Source: Pelomonas caseinilytica (GTDB taxonomy: Bacteria; Pseudomonadota; Gammaproteobacteria; Burkholderiales; Burkholderiaceae_C). Taken from it: a DNA stretch of 64,000 bases. Location: positions 372,001-436,000 of the forward strand of contig NZ_JAJTWT010000001.1 of assembly GCF_021353235.1 (NCBI RefSeq). The letters are read 5' to 3'. The translations under genes were made by a program, and so were the position numbers. The number at the start of each line of letters is the position of its first letter. Position 1 is the stretch's first letter. This document shows positions 30,661-40,700 of the stretch, one piece after another. The notes under the pieces were generated by a model, which was not told the origin of the DNA, did no database searches, and saw only the letters and a list, made by a program, of their open reading frames with translations.

Positions 30661-33600
30661 CTACGGTTGCCCGGGGCAGCCGCCGGCGAGGCGGCAGCGC
30701 ACCTGCTCGGCTCGGTCGCGTGCGCGCGTGTCCATGGCCGTGCGCGCCGCTTCGGAGAGCGACCAGCCCAGCGGCACGAGGGAGGCGTCTTCCATCTGGT
30801 CGAGCAGGCAGACGGCCGAGGCCGGGCCGCAGCCCATGCCGCCTTGCAGCGGGGCGCTGGCGGCGAGGGCGGCCAGCGCCGCGACGGGCTCGCGCCCGTG
30901 GGCACCGGTGCCGAGGTTGTTCAGCACGGTCACGGCGGGGCCGAACAGGTCGGCATACAGCTTGAGCCGCTGGGCGTCGCGAGGGGGCAGCAGCTCCCGG
31001 TCGTCGGAGTTGTTGTGGTCGAAGCAGGTTTCCGGCGGCTCGTCACCGTTCTCCTCGATGGCCTGGGGCAGGCAGCGCGTGGGCACCTGGCCGTTGCGGA
31101 TGAGCACCAGCTGAACACGCCGCTCGGGGCCGGTCGCACGCAGCAGGGCCAGCACGTTGGCGACGCTGGCCGTGCCGCTGTTGTCGTGATAGCCGCCGTC
31201 CACCAGATGGGCCGCCGCCGGACCCGAAGCCTGGTGCGGGAGCGAGGCCAGCGGGTTGGTGCCGGGGAAGCGTGCCGACGTATGGGCCGCGGTGACGAGG
31301 GCCGGCGAGCGCGGGATGCGGCCCGAGGCGAGGAGGTCCTCGGCGCCGGGCAGGCCGCTGCCATCGAAGCGGTGGGTGCTCAGCACGCCGCGGTTGCCGC
31401 TTTCGACGACAGTGCTGTTGAACAGCAGGTCGGGCTCGCCGGGCCGCCGCATGCCCAGCGGCTGGGCCAGGCCCTGGAAGGCGCGCATCCACTCGCGCTC
31501 GAAGGCCATGGCCCGGCTGCGCATGCCGCAGCCGCTGTCGGGATGGCAGAGCGTGTCGGTCGGCAGCAGCCGCATCCACACGTCCTCGAACATCAGCCCG
31601 GCCAGCAGCGGCGAGAGGGGGTCGAGGTCGCGAAAGCCTTTCCTGATGCAGTCCTCCAGGCCGGGGCGCCTGCCCTGGCTGTCGAGCGCATGCGAGGGGT
31701 CGCGGGCGCAGGCGCGCCAGACGGCGATGCCCATGGACCCGCCGGAAACGCCGCTCATGGCCGCGATGCGGCCGTCCCAGCCGGGGTTGGTGCGCGCCAC
31801 CTCGGCCAGCACCATGGCCGTCCAGTAGGCGGCCCGCACGCCGCCGCCCTCGCTGGCCACCAGCAGCACGGGGTCGGCACCGGGCGCCGCCAGCGCCGCC
31901 TCGCCTTCGGCTGCCGTGGCGGCAGGCTGCGGCATGGCGCTGGCCGCCCAGCGGTCGAGCCCGATCAGCCCGGCGCAGAGCAGGACCAGGCAGCCCAGGC
32001 ACAGGCCGGTGCGCCAGTAGTCCGCCACGCGATGGCGGCGTTCGGGGTCGACTCGCCGGCGCAGAAGCCGCAGCAGGTCGCGCGACCGCAGCGCCAGGAT
32101 CAGCCAGGCCAGGCCGCCCAGCACGGCCAGCAGCGTGAAGCCGGCGAGCGCGACGCGGGCGAGCGCCTGCAGCGTCGGCTGCACCGCGGCGAGATCGTCG
32201 ATGACCAGCGCCGGCAGCGTGTGGTTGTCCGACCAGAAGCCGACCAGGCCGGCGACCAGGAGGAGCAGCAACCCCCAGGGAAAGACCGCGCGCTGCTCCG
32301 ACATCGCGATCAGCCCCAGCGGCCCCAGCCACCACACGATGGACAGGGCCAGCACGGCCAGGGCGGGCGGCGCGGCCGCCGTCATGTCAGGGTCGAGCAG
32401 CATGCAGGCCCTCACCACGCCCAGCATGGCCAGCGCGAACAGGGGTTGGCGCACGGGGGCCGCCAGCACGTCGACGACCTCGCCCAGCAGGCGCACGGGA
32501 TGGCGCAGCCGGGCGATGGATGCCGGGGCTGGCGCCTCGGGTGGCGGCGTGGTCTCGGCCGGCGCCTGCGCTGCGCGCCGCAGGGCCGTCGGCGGGCAGT
32601 CGGGATCGTGCAGCAGGATGCGCACGTCCTCCACGCTGTTGTAGTAGTCCTGCGGGCGCTTCAGGGCCTTCTTGCGCTTCTGGTGCAGCAGCCACAGCGC
32701 GAAGGCGACGATGAGCAGGGCGAACAGGGCCAGCTTGGCCTGGGTCCAGAGCAGGCCGCCGGGGGGCTCGTGGTCCTTGGCGGCGATGACGGCATCGCCG
32801 GCGACATTGGCGATGAGGGTGAGCGTCAGCAGCAGGGGCAGGAGCATCAGCAGCCGTGCCCAGGTCCGTGCCCACTCGCCGGCCCAGGCGGCGACGCCAT
32901 CCAGGCCCGAGACGTCGTAACCGCTGCGCTTGATGCGGCCGATCAGGCGCGCCCAGCGCCAGCAGGCGTGCGACAGCATCCCCAGCGCCATCGCGCCCAC
33001 GGCCATGATGAACAGCCACCACCAGCTGAACTCCGCCGTCGCCAGGGCCAGCAGCACGTCCCGGCATTGATCCAGCATCAGCGTGAAGGCCGCGAACAGG
33101 CCCAGCAGGGCCAGGACGTAACGGCTGCGTCCGATGACGCCCATCGCCACCTGGCGGCAGGCGGAGCGGATCTCGCCGGGACGGTCGGCCGCACGCGGAT
33201 CGAGGTCCAGCCCGAACCACCAGGCCAGCCACAGGCCGGCCAGGGGCGCCAGGGCGGCCAGCGTGGCCCAGCGCTTGCCCTCGTGCGCCCAGCCGCCGAA
33301 AGGCCTCGGCGTGGCCGGCTGCCCCGCATCGATGTGATAGGACGCGAACCCCGCCAGCAGCAGCACCACGGTCAGCCAGGCGATGGCCACGAGGCCGCTG
33401 CCCGTCTGCGGGTCCCGGGCCCAGCGCCGCATCAGCCAGAAGGCCGTCAGGGCCGCCGCCAGGGCGGCCAGGCCCCAGCCGATGCTCACGCCCAGGCGGG
33501 TGAAGCCGCCCAGGTTCTCGATCAGGTCCAGGCCCCACAGCACCAGCAGCGCCGGCACCGCCAGGGCGTAGAGGATGTCGATGAAGCCCGCGAAGCCGCC

Positions 33601-33951
33601 GCCCTTGAGCGTCTGCCGCAGCTGCCGTGTCGCCCACAACAGGGCCAGGCCATACAACGGCATGAAGAGGGCCGTGTCGATCAGCAGGTAGGCGGTGGCG
33701 GCGGGGATGCGCTCATGGCCGTGGACGAGGCGCCAGGCGTCCAGCGTGCGGGCCAGCGTTGCCGGGTTCTTCCAGCCCAGCCAATCCTCGACGCCGAAGT
33801 GCGCCGGCAGCCGCAGCGACTGGGCCAGCGCGAACAACACCAGGGCCACCAGCACCGTGCCGCCCGCCAGCCAGCTCATGACCTCGGTCCCGCGGTCGTC
33901 TTCCTGCGCCATGGCGGGCCCGGTGCCCAGCATCGTCTCGACCCACGCCAT
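30661..33951 (-). CDS. Large membrane protein with C-terminal patatin-like phospholipase domain
   Basis: 1096 aa. Residues about 25-680 contain roughly a dozen or more hydrophobic helices interrupted by charged loops. The remainder is a patatin-like lipase domain: oxyanion loop EGGGVRAAYW near residue 700, nucleophile elbow GVSGGS with Ser736, and catalytic Asp918 in DGGYHDNSG. All parts of the Ser-Asp dyad are present. Several Cys are in the lipase domain. Such proteins hydrolyse acyl esters of membrane lipids; the natural substrate is unknown. ATG 33951. It stands alone between the convergent MFS gene and the two-component kinase gene (87 bp gap). Whether the lipase faces cytoplasm or periplasm depends on the helix count. 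Confidence 0.87.
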   Translation of the reverse strand: MAWVETMLGTGPAMAQEDDRGTEVMSWLAGGTVLVALVLFALAQSLRLPAHFGVEDWLGWKNPATLARTLDAWRLVHGHERIPAATAYLLIDTALFMPLYGLALLWATRQLRQTLKGGGFAGFIDILYALAVPALLVLWGLDLIENLGGFTRLGVSIGWGLAALAAALTAFWLMRRWARDPQTGSGLVAIAWLTVVLLLAGFASYHIDAGQPATPRPFGGWAHEGKRWATLAALAPLAGLWLAWWFGLDLDPRAADRPGEIRSACRQVAMGVIGRSRYVLALLGLFAAFTLMLDQCRDVLLALATAEFSWWWLFIMAVGAMALGMLSHACWRWARLIGRIKRSGYDVSGLDGVAAWAGEWARTWARLLMLLPLLLTLTLIANVAGDAVIAAKDHEPPGGLLWTQAKLALFALLIVAFALWLLHQKRKKALKRPQDYYNSVEDVRILLHDPDCPPTALRRAAQAPAETTPPPEAPAPASIARLRHPVRLLGEVVDVLAAPVRQPLFALAMLGVVRACMLLDPDMTAAAPPALAVLALSIVWWLGPLGLIAMSEQRAVFPWGLLLLLVAGLVGFWSDNHTLPALVIDDLAAVQPTLQALARVALAGFTLLAVLGGLAWLILALRSRDLLRLLRRRVDPERRHRVADYWRTGLCLGCLVLLCAGLIGLDRWAASAMPQPAATAAEGEAALAAPGADPVLLVASEGGGVRAAYWTAMVLAEVARTNPGWDGRIAAMSGVSGGSMGIAVWRACARDPSHALDSQGRRPGLEDCIRKGFRDLDPLSPLLAGLMFEDVWMRLLPTDTLCHPDSGCGMRSRAMAFEREWMRAFQGLAQPLGMRRPGEPDLLFNSTVVESGNRGVLSTHRFDGSGLPGAEDLLASGRIPRSPALVTAAHTSARFPGTNPLASLPHQASGPAAAHLVDGGYHDNSGTASVANVLALLRATGPERRVQLVLIRNGQVPTRCLPQAIEENGDEPPETCFDHNNSDDRELLPPRDAQRLKLYADLFGPAVTVLNNLGTGAHGREPVAALAALAASAPLQGGMGCGPASAVCLLDQMEDASLVPLGWSLSEAARTAMDTRARDRAEQVRCRLAGGCPGQP

Positions 33952-34038
33952 GCCCGCCCCTTTCGGTCTGGTGATGGCGGCGCACTCTAGGCAGCCGGCA
34001 GGCGCCGGTCATCCCCAAAATCGCGGAACCGGCCGGCT

Positions 34039-35388
34039 TCAGCCTGGTTGGCCCCGTTCGGTGCCGGCGTTGGCCGGAAGGTGAGTCGACAACCAGAGCT
34101 CGACGAGAAAACCCAGTTGGTCAGGCAGCGGCCGGGGCAGCCTGAGCTGCCCGCCGTGGGCCTCGGCCACCAGCGTGGCCAGGCGCAGCCCCAGCCCGAG
34201 GCCGGAACCCACCTCCTCCGCCTTGAGCGCCTTCTGCACTTCCTGCCAGCGCGCCTCCGTCATGCCGGTGCCGTCGTCCTGCATGCGCAGGCAGACGTTA
34301 TGCAAGTCGATCGAGCCGTAGAGCCGCACGTGGCGTGCGTTGAACCGCACGGCGTTGTCCAGCAGGTTGACGAGGGCGATGGTGACGAGGTTGGGGTCGG
34401 CCATGAAGTCGACGTCCGCCTCGACGGTGACGGCCAGCCCCTCGACCGGGATCTCGGCCACCAGCTCCGAGAGCCGGCACAGGCGCAGTTCCAGGCCCCA
34501 GTCCTCGCCGGCGCGGAACAGCGCGAGCAGGGACTGCACCACCCGCGTCAGCCGCGTCAGCGCGGCGCGGGTGCGTTCCAGGCGCTGCGGCACGGCGTCG
34601 GCCGGCTCGCGCTGGGCGAGCGCGAGTTGCGCATCCATGCCCGCCAGGGGCGTGCGCAGCGAGTGCGCCGCGCAGGCGGCAAAGGCCTGCTCCAACCTCA
34701 CCTTGTGAGCGAGCCGGCGGCCCAGGGAGCGCACCGCCTCCGAGATGGCCGCCGTCTCCTCGCGGTGGCCCGCCGCCGGTTCGGTCGCCGGCCGCAGCGG
34801 GTCGTAGGTCTCGATCTGCCGGGTCAGCTGCACCAGCGGGCGCAGCGCGCGGTCGACGCGCTGGCGAAGCAGCGCGGCCCAGAGCAGGCTGACCGTCAGC
34901 GCGGCCAGCAGCACGGTGCTGATGGCTTCGAGGCGGTCCTTGTTGCGCTCCGCGCCGACCTGGGCCACGTAGAGCATCTGTGGCGCTTCCCCGCCCACGG
35001 ACACGCCGTACACCCGCCACTGCCCGGCATGGTCGAACCAGCCCGTCCGCGTCACGTCGCTGAGGGGGGTGACCGGGGCCTTGTGTGAACGGCGGATGAC
35101 CCGCCCCCGGGCGTCGACGAGCTGCCAGACGAACTTCTCGTCGTGCGGCGGGGCGGGCAGCACCTGCGGCAGCGAACTGCCGCTGTCCGCCAGCTGCGGC
35201 GCGGTCGTCAGCACGCCGTACATGACCTCGGCCGCTTCGCGCAGGGCCTCGTCCAGCAGTTCGTCCACTTCATGGCGGGCGGCCCAGGTCACGGTGAAGC
35301 CGAGCACGATGAGCCAGCCGATGGCGACGGCGGTGGTCACGCGCAGGAGTTCCCTGCGCAAGGAAGGGAAGACCCGGGGCGTGGTCAT
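34039..35388 (-). CDS. Sensor histidine kinase of the efflux operon
   Basis: 449 aa. Membrane segment about 18-36, periplasmic sensor about 37-155, second membrane segment about 156-173, HAMP-like linker, then kinase core. The phospho-acceptor motif reads AAHSLRTPL (His242), with Ser where the conserved acidic residue after His normally stands (HELRTPL). N box NLLDNAVRF, G1 DDGTGM, and G2 GSGLGLGL are intact. The periplasmic domain resembles QseC/TctE-type short sensors. Start ATG 35388; the frame upstream of it encodes intergenic repeat. It is the last gene of the minus-strand efflux operon, 145 bp after its response regulator. Confidence 0.92.
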   Translation of the reverse strand: MTTPRVFPSLRRELLRVTTAVAIGWLIVLGFTVTWAARHEVDELLDEALREAAEVMYGVLTTAPQLADSGSSLPQVLPAPPHDEKFVWQLVDARGRVIRRSHKAPVTPLSDVTRTGWFDHAGQWRVYGVSVGGEAPQMLYVAQVGAERNKDRLEAISTVLLAALTVSLLWAALLRQRVDRALRPLVQLTRQIETYDPLRPATEPAAGHREETAAISEAVRSLGRRLAHKVRLEQAFAACAAHSLRTPLAGMDAQLALAQREPADAVPQRLERTRAALTRLTRVVQSLLALFRAGEDWGLELRLCRLSELVAEIPVEGLAVTVEADVDFMADPNLVTIALVNLLDNAVRFNARHVRLYGSIDLHNVCLRMQDDGTGMTEARWQEVQKALKAEEVGSGLGLGLRLATLVAEAHGGQLRLPRPLPDQLGFLVELWLSTHLPANAGTERGQPG

Positions 35389-35451
35389 TGGGGCACCCTT
35401 CGGCCTGCGGCCTTGCCTGTCCGACGGATCGGCCAGGCGTTCGCCAGGCAT

Positions 35452-35502
35452 GAGATGCCCTCAGGGCATCTCAAGTCCGGGCTTACTCCCGCCAGGCGGG
35501 AG
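35452..35502. repeat. Intercistronic hairpins between response regulator and kinase genes
   Basis: Two perfect hairpins: GAGATGCCC/GGGCATCTC with loop TCA (35452-35460, 35464-35472), and CTCCCGC/GCGGGAG (35486-35492, 35496-35502). They lie in the 145-bp gap at 35389-35533. They probably belong to a dispersed repeat or an mRNA-processing site. Confidence 0.65.
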
Positions 35503-35533
35503 CGAGCTTGCTGGGGGCGGCCCTGCGCTGCGC

Positions 35534-36190
35534 TCATTTCGGCACTCGGTAGCCCAGGCCGCGGACGGTCTCGATGAGGTCCCGCCCGAGCTTGCGGCGC
35601 AGGTTGGACACATGGACCTCCAGCACGTTGCTGCTGGCGTCGCCGTCGAAGCCCTGGGACAGCGACTCCAGCTCGGAGCGTGTCACGACGCGACCGGCGC
35701 GCGAGGCCAGGGCCTCCAGCAGCGACCATTCGCGCGCCGTCAGCTCGACCTGGACGTCATCCCGCCACACCGCGCGGCCCGGCAGATCGACGCTGACGCC
35801 GCCGGGCAGGCCGAGGCGGGGCGCTCCCTGGGCCAGCTGCCGCCGGCGCACCGCGCGCAGCCGCGCCACCAGCTCCTCCGGGGGAAAGGGCTTGACCAGG
35901 TAGTCGTCGGCGCCGCTGTCCAGGCCGTGGATGCGGTCCTGCAGCAGGTCGCGCGCGGTCAGCACGAAGATGGGCATGGTGCGGCCCTGCGCCCGCAGCT
36001 GGCGCACCCAGTCCACGCCGGAGCCGTCGGGCAGCTGCCAGTCGATGAGCAGCACGTCGAAGGGCTCGCCCATCACGGCCCGCGCATCGCCGAGGCGCTG
36101 GAACCAGTCCACCACATGGCCTTCCAGTCGAAGGAAGCCGCTCAGCGCCTCGCCGAGCGTGGCGTCGTCCTCTAGCAAAAGCAAACGCAT
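35534..36190 (-). CDS. OmpR-family response regulator, QseB/PmrA-like
   Basis: 218 aa. Receiver residues 1-115 with acidic pocket EDD (7-9), phospho-acceptor Asp50 in LIDWQLPDG, Thr in VLTARD and Lys in LVKPF. The winged-helix DNA-binding domain lies at about 130-218, ending with the QseB/PmrA-like NVLEVHVSNLRRKLG and IETVRGLGYRVPK. Proteins of this branch bind direct repeats CTTAAG-N5-CTTAAG. Such repeats occur upstream of the efflux genes and of both cytochrome modules in this window. The gene follows the outer-membrane factor gene (67 bp gap) and precedes its kinase. Confidence 0.93.
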   Translation of the reverse strand: MRLLLLEDDATLGEALSGFLRLEGHVVDWFQRLGDARAVMGEPFDVLLIDWQLPDGSGVDWVRQLRAQGRTMPIFVLTARDLLQDRIHGLDSGADDYLVKPFPPEELVARLRAVRRRQLAQGAPRLGLPGGVSVDLPGRAVWRDDVQVELTAREWSLLEALASRAGRVVTRSELESLSQGFDGDASSNVLEVHVSNLRRKLGRDLIETVRGLGYRVPK

Positions 36191-36257
36191 GTCGTCCTCA
36201 TCGCGATGGCGTCACCCGACGCCACCCCGAAGTGTCGTTCCTGCATCGGCCGCCCGC

Positions 36258-37499
36258 TCAGTCATGCTCGAGGTCCCACACCTGGTGGGCGTCGATCAGC
36301 AGCCGCGCCTGCGCGCGCAGCCCCTCGGCCTGGGCCTCCAGCGCCGCCGTCATGCCGAGCGCGGCCTGGCGGCGGGCCGACAGCAGGGTCTGCAGGTCGG
36401 CCTCGCCGAGGGCATAGGCGCGCTGCACCAGGCGGGCGTTCTCGCCAGCCAGCCGCGCCGTCTCGCGGCTCAGGCGCCAGCGCTCGCGGCTGCCCTCGGC
36501 ATCGGCCCAGGCCTCGCGGGCCTGCAGGTCGACCTCGCGCCGCAGCTGCTCCAGCGCGGCCTCAGCCATGTCGGCCTCGCGGGCCATCCGCAGCGACTGC
36601 TGTTCGCGATGGGTGCCGCCGAGCGGCAGCGTCAGGCTCAGGCCCAGCAGCCGCTCGTTGCCGCGCGCCTCGCTGGCGGTGAAGACGCCCACGACCGGGT
36701 CCGCCACCCGGTCGGCCCGGGCGCGGGCGGCGGTCAGCCGGGCGCGGCGCAGCTCCGCCTCGCGTGCCTTGATCGCGTCGGACTCCTCCATGACGCGGGC
36801 ATGCCATGCCGCCTCGGGCAGCGCCGGCTCGCCGACCTCGCCCAGGGCCGCATCGGCCGGCAACTCGGCCCCGAAGCGGGTGGACAGCGCCGCACGCGCC
36901 TTGGCCAGCACGGTGCGCGCCAGGGCCTGCTCGCGCTGCGCCTCGCCCAGGTCGGCCCGGGCCTGCTGCTCGTCCAGCAAGGCGGCGTCGCCCGCGCGGC
37001 GGCGCTTCTGCACGGCAGCGAGGTTGGCCTCGGCCAGGCCCACCTGGGCGGCGGCCAGGGCCTCGCGGCGGCGGGCGGCCAGCTCGCCGATCCACAGTTC
37101 GGCCAGGGCCCGCGCCGATTCATGCCGGGCCTCGCCGAGCAGGGCGCGGGCCAGTTCGCGCTCGGTGTCGCCGAGCTGGGTGTCCAGCGCCGCCTTGCCG
37201 TTGATGCGCAACGGCCGCTCCAGGTGCGCCTGCCATTCGCGCGACGGCGAGCCGCCGTCCTGCATCTGGCGGCGCTGGGCCTGCAGGCGCAGGGCCCACT
37301 CATGCGGGCCCGCGGACAGGGCCTGCGCCGCATGCCCTGCCGCCGCCGTGCCATGGCGTGCCAGGGCGACGCTGGCATCGCCCTCGATCCAGGCCGTCGC
37401 CTGGGCCGTGCCCGGCAGCCAGTCCGGTGTGGCGACGGGCTGGGCCTGCAGCGCCGCGGACAGCAGCAGGCCGAGGCCGGCCGTGAGGATGCGCCTCAT
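36258..37499 (-). CDS. czcC: TolC-family outer-membrane efflux protein (CzcC-like)
   Basis: 413 aa. Signal peptide about 1-19 (ends LQAQ). Two long helical repeats with high Ala/Arg/Glu content follow, the layout of the outer-membrane efflux (OEP) family. It forms the outer-membrane channel of the tripartite RND pump whose other parts are encoded just upstream. ATG 37499 overlaps the stop of the DUF3240 gene (37496-37498), so translation is coupled. Placement of this gene after the pump, rather than first as in classical czcCBA, is unusual. Confidence 0.9.
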   Translation of the reverse strand: MRRILTAGLGLLLSAALQAQPVATPDWLPGTAQATAWIEGDASVALARHGTAAAGHAAQALSAGPHEWALRLQAQRRQMQDGGSPSREWQAHLERPLRINGKAALDTQLGDTERELARALLGEARHESARALAELWIGELAARRREALAAAQVGLAEANLAAVQKRRRAGDAALLDEQQARADLGEAQREQALARTVLAKARAALSTRFGAELPADAALGEVGEPALPEAAWHARVMEESDAIKAREAELRRARLTAARARADRVADPVVGVFTASEARGNERLLGLSLTLPLGGTHREQQSLRMAREADMAEAALEQLRREVDLQAREAWADAEGSRERWRLSRETARLAGENARLVQRAYALGEADLQTLLSARRQAALGMTAALEAQAEGLRAQARLLIDAHQVWDLEHD

Positions 37500-37798
37500 G
37501 CCAGTTCCCCCTGGCGCTGCACCTCGGTCACCCAGTAGCGCACGCCGCTGTGGGGCAGCTCGCGGCTCAGCTCGGCCAGCAGGCCGTCGACCTCCCGTGC
37601 CGGCAGCACGAGGTGGATCAGGCTGGCGCGGCTGCGGCCGCTCACCTGCTCGGCCGCATTCAGCCGGCCGTGGGCGAAGCCGTGGGCATGGGTGGGCGCG
37701 CTGGTGAAGACGCCGGACTCGCCGAGGGCGAGCAGCAGGTCGACGACACGTTCCTCGACGGCCAGCGGGCACAGCAGGTGCAGGCAGCAGTCACTCAT
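37496..37798 (-). CDS. DUF3240 family protein, P-II-like
   Basis: 100 aa. Begins SDCCLHLLCPLAVEERVVDL and contains QVSGRSRASLIHLVLP, features of the DUF3240 family, predicted to fold like P-II proteins. This family is repeatedly found next to CzcA/CusA-type pumps and is presumed to sense or carry metal; three Cys/His-rich positions lie at the N-terminus. It overlaps the pump gene by 8 nt and the outer-membrane factor gene by 4 nt. Function in detail is unknown. Confidence 0.82.
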   Translation of the reverse strand: MSDCCLHLLCPLAVEERVVDLLLALGESGVFTSAPTHAHGFAHGRLNAAEQVSGRSRASLIHLVLPAREVDGLLAELSRELPHSGVRYWVTEVQRQGELA

Positions 37799-40700
37799 GG
37801 GCAATCTCCGGGGTGGCGAGGCCGGCGGGGGCCGGCTTGCCGTGGCGCAGGTAGAGCACGGGCAGCAGGACCAGCGTGAGCGCGGTCGCGGTGATGAGGC
37901 CGCCGATGACGACGATGGCGAGGGGCCGCTGGATCTCGGAGCCGGGGCCCGTGGCCAGCAGCAGCGGGATCAGGCCGAAGGCCGTGATCGAGGCCGTCAT
38001 CAGCACCGGCCTGAGGCGCCGCTGGCAGCCCTGCACGACGCACTCCTGCAGCGACAGGCCTTCGGCATGCAGTTGATTGAAGTAGCTGACGAGCACGACG
38101 CCGTTCAGCACGGCGATGCCCAGCAGCGCGATGAAGCCCACCGAGGCCGGCACCGACAGGTATTCGTCCGTGACCCACAGGCCGATGACGCCACCCACCA
38201 GGGCGAACGGGATGTTGCTGAGCACCAGCAGCGACTGCCGCAACGAGCCGAAGGTGGAGAACAGGATGATGAAGATGATGCCCAGCGCCAGCGGCACGAC
38301 GAGGCCGAGCCGCGCCGCCGCGCGCTGCTGGTTCTCGAACTGGCCGCCCCAGCTCAGCCGGTAGCCGGTCGGCAGCTTGACCTGCTCGCTGACCTTCTGC
38401 CGCGCGTCCTCCACGAAGCCCACCAGGTCGCGGCCTTCCACGTTGGCGATGACGACGCTGTAGCGGCTGCCGAGCTCGCGGTTGACCTGCACCGGCCCGC
38501 CGCTGCGCGACAGCGTGGCCAGGCTGCGCAGCGGCACCGAGCGCCCGTCGGGCGTGGCGATCTGCAGGGCCTCGAACTCGGCCGGCGACAGCCGCACCGA
38601 CTCGGGCCCGCGCAGCAGGATGGGCGTGCGCCTCACCCCCTCGATCAACTGGCCGGCACGCTGGCCTTCGACCTGGGCGCGCAGGGCGTCCTGCACGTCT
38701 TCCACCGTCAGGCCGTGCTGGCCGGCGGCGAGCCGGTCGACGACCACGCGCAGGTATTGCACGCCGTCGTTGCGCACGGTGTAGACGTCGCGGTTGCCCG
38801 GCACGGTCTTGAGCACCGTCTCGATGCGGCCCGCCAGCTCGTTGAGCACCGTGAGATCGGGGCCGAACACCTTGACCGCGAGGTCGCCCCGCACGCCGAG
38901 GATCATCTCGGAGACGCGCATGTCGATGGGCTGGGTGAAGGCGTAGCGGATGCCGGGCATGCCGTCCAACACCTCGCGGATGCGGGCGATCAGCGCGTCC
39001 TTGTCGGCGAGCTGCCACTCGTGGCGCGGCTTGAGCACGAGGAAGGTGTCCGTCTGGTTCAGGCCCATCGGGTCCAGGCCGATCTCGTCGGCGCCCGCGC
39101 GGGCCACCATGCCCTGGATCTCCGGGATGCGGGCAAGCAGCGCCTGCTGCAGCTTGAGGTCCAGCGCGGCCGACTCCTCCAGGCCGATCGACGGCAGCTT
39201 CTCGATGCCGACGATGAGGTCGCCCTCGTCCATGGTGGGCAGGAAGGTCTTGCCCACGCGCAGGTAGACGGCCGCGGCCAGCGCCAGCAGCAGCACGGCG
39301 ATCAGGTAGACCGCCTTCTCGCGCCGCAGGGCCAGGCCCAGCACCGGGGCATACAGGCGCTGCAGCTGGCGCACCAGCCAGGGCTCCCCGTGAGAGGCCT
39401 GGCGGATGAGCAGGCTCGCCACCACGGGGATGACGGTCAGCGACAGCAGCAGCGAGCCGGCCAGCGCGAAGACGATGGTCAGGGCCACCGGCACGAAGAA
39501 CTTGCCTTCCAGGTTCTGCAGCGTCAGCAGCGGCAGGAAGACGGTGACGATGATGAGCACGCCGGCGGCCACCGGCGAGGCCACCTCGCGCACCGCGCGC
39601 AGCAGCACGTGCAGGCGCGGGAGGCGGCCGGCCGCGGGCTCGTGGGCCAGGTGCTGCACCACGTTCTCGACCACGACGACGGCCGCATCCACCAGCATGC
39701 CCAGCGCAATGGCCAGGCCACCGAGGCTCATCAGGTTGGCCGACATGCCCCACAGCCGCATGGCGATGAAGGTCCACAGCGCGGCCAGCGGCAGCACCAG
39801 GGCCACGGTGACGGCCGCCCGCAGGTTGCCCAGGAAGGCGCCCAGCAGCACGAGCACCAGCACGGTCGCCTCGAGCAGGGCCTTGGAGACCGTGCCCACC
39901 GCCTTGTCGACGAGCTGGGCGCGGTTGTAGAAGGGCTTGAGCGCCACGCCCTTGGGCAGGGTGGCCTGCAGCTCGGCCAGCTTGCCGGCCACGCCCTCGA
40001 CGACCTTGCGCGCGTTCGCGCCCGCCAGGCCCAGCACCAGGCCCTCCACGGCCTCGCCCTTGCCGTCCTTGGTGACGACGCCGTAGCGCGTCAGGCTGCC
40101 CAGGCGCACCTCGGCGACGTCGCTGATGCGCACCGGCACGCCATTGCGCCGCGTGACCACGGTGGCCGCCACGTCGTCGGCCGTGCGCAGGTTGCCTTCG
40201 GCGCGCACCAGCAGCACCTCGTCGCCGTCGCCGAGCCGGCCGGCCCCGTCGTTGCGGTTGTTCTGCTCGATGGCCGTCTTGAGCGACGCCGTCGACAGGC
40301 CCAGGGCCGCGAGCCGGGCCAGGTCGGGCACCACCTCGAAGGCGCGGACCTTGCCGCCCAGCGCATTCACGTCGGCGACGCCGGGCACGGTGCGCAGGGC
40401 CGGGCGGATGACCCAGTCCAGCAGCGCGCGGCGCTCCTCCAGGCTCATGTCGGGCGCCTCGACGGTGAACTGGTACATCTCCCCCAGCGGCGTCGTGATC
40501 GGCGCCATGCCGCCGCTCAGTCCGGCGGGCAGCTCACCCTGGATGCCCGACAGGCGCTCGGCCACCTGCTGGCGCGCCCAGTAGATGTCGACGCCGTCCT
40601 CGAAGTCCACCGTCACGTCGACGATGCCGTACTTCGAGACCGAGCGGAGCATCTTCTGCCGGGGGATGCCGAGCATCTCCACCTCGATGGGCGCGGCGAT

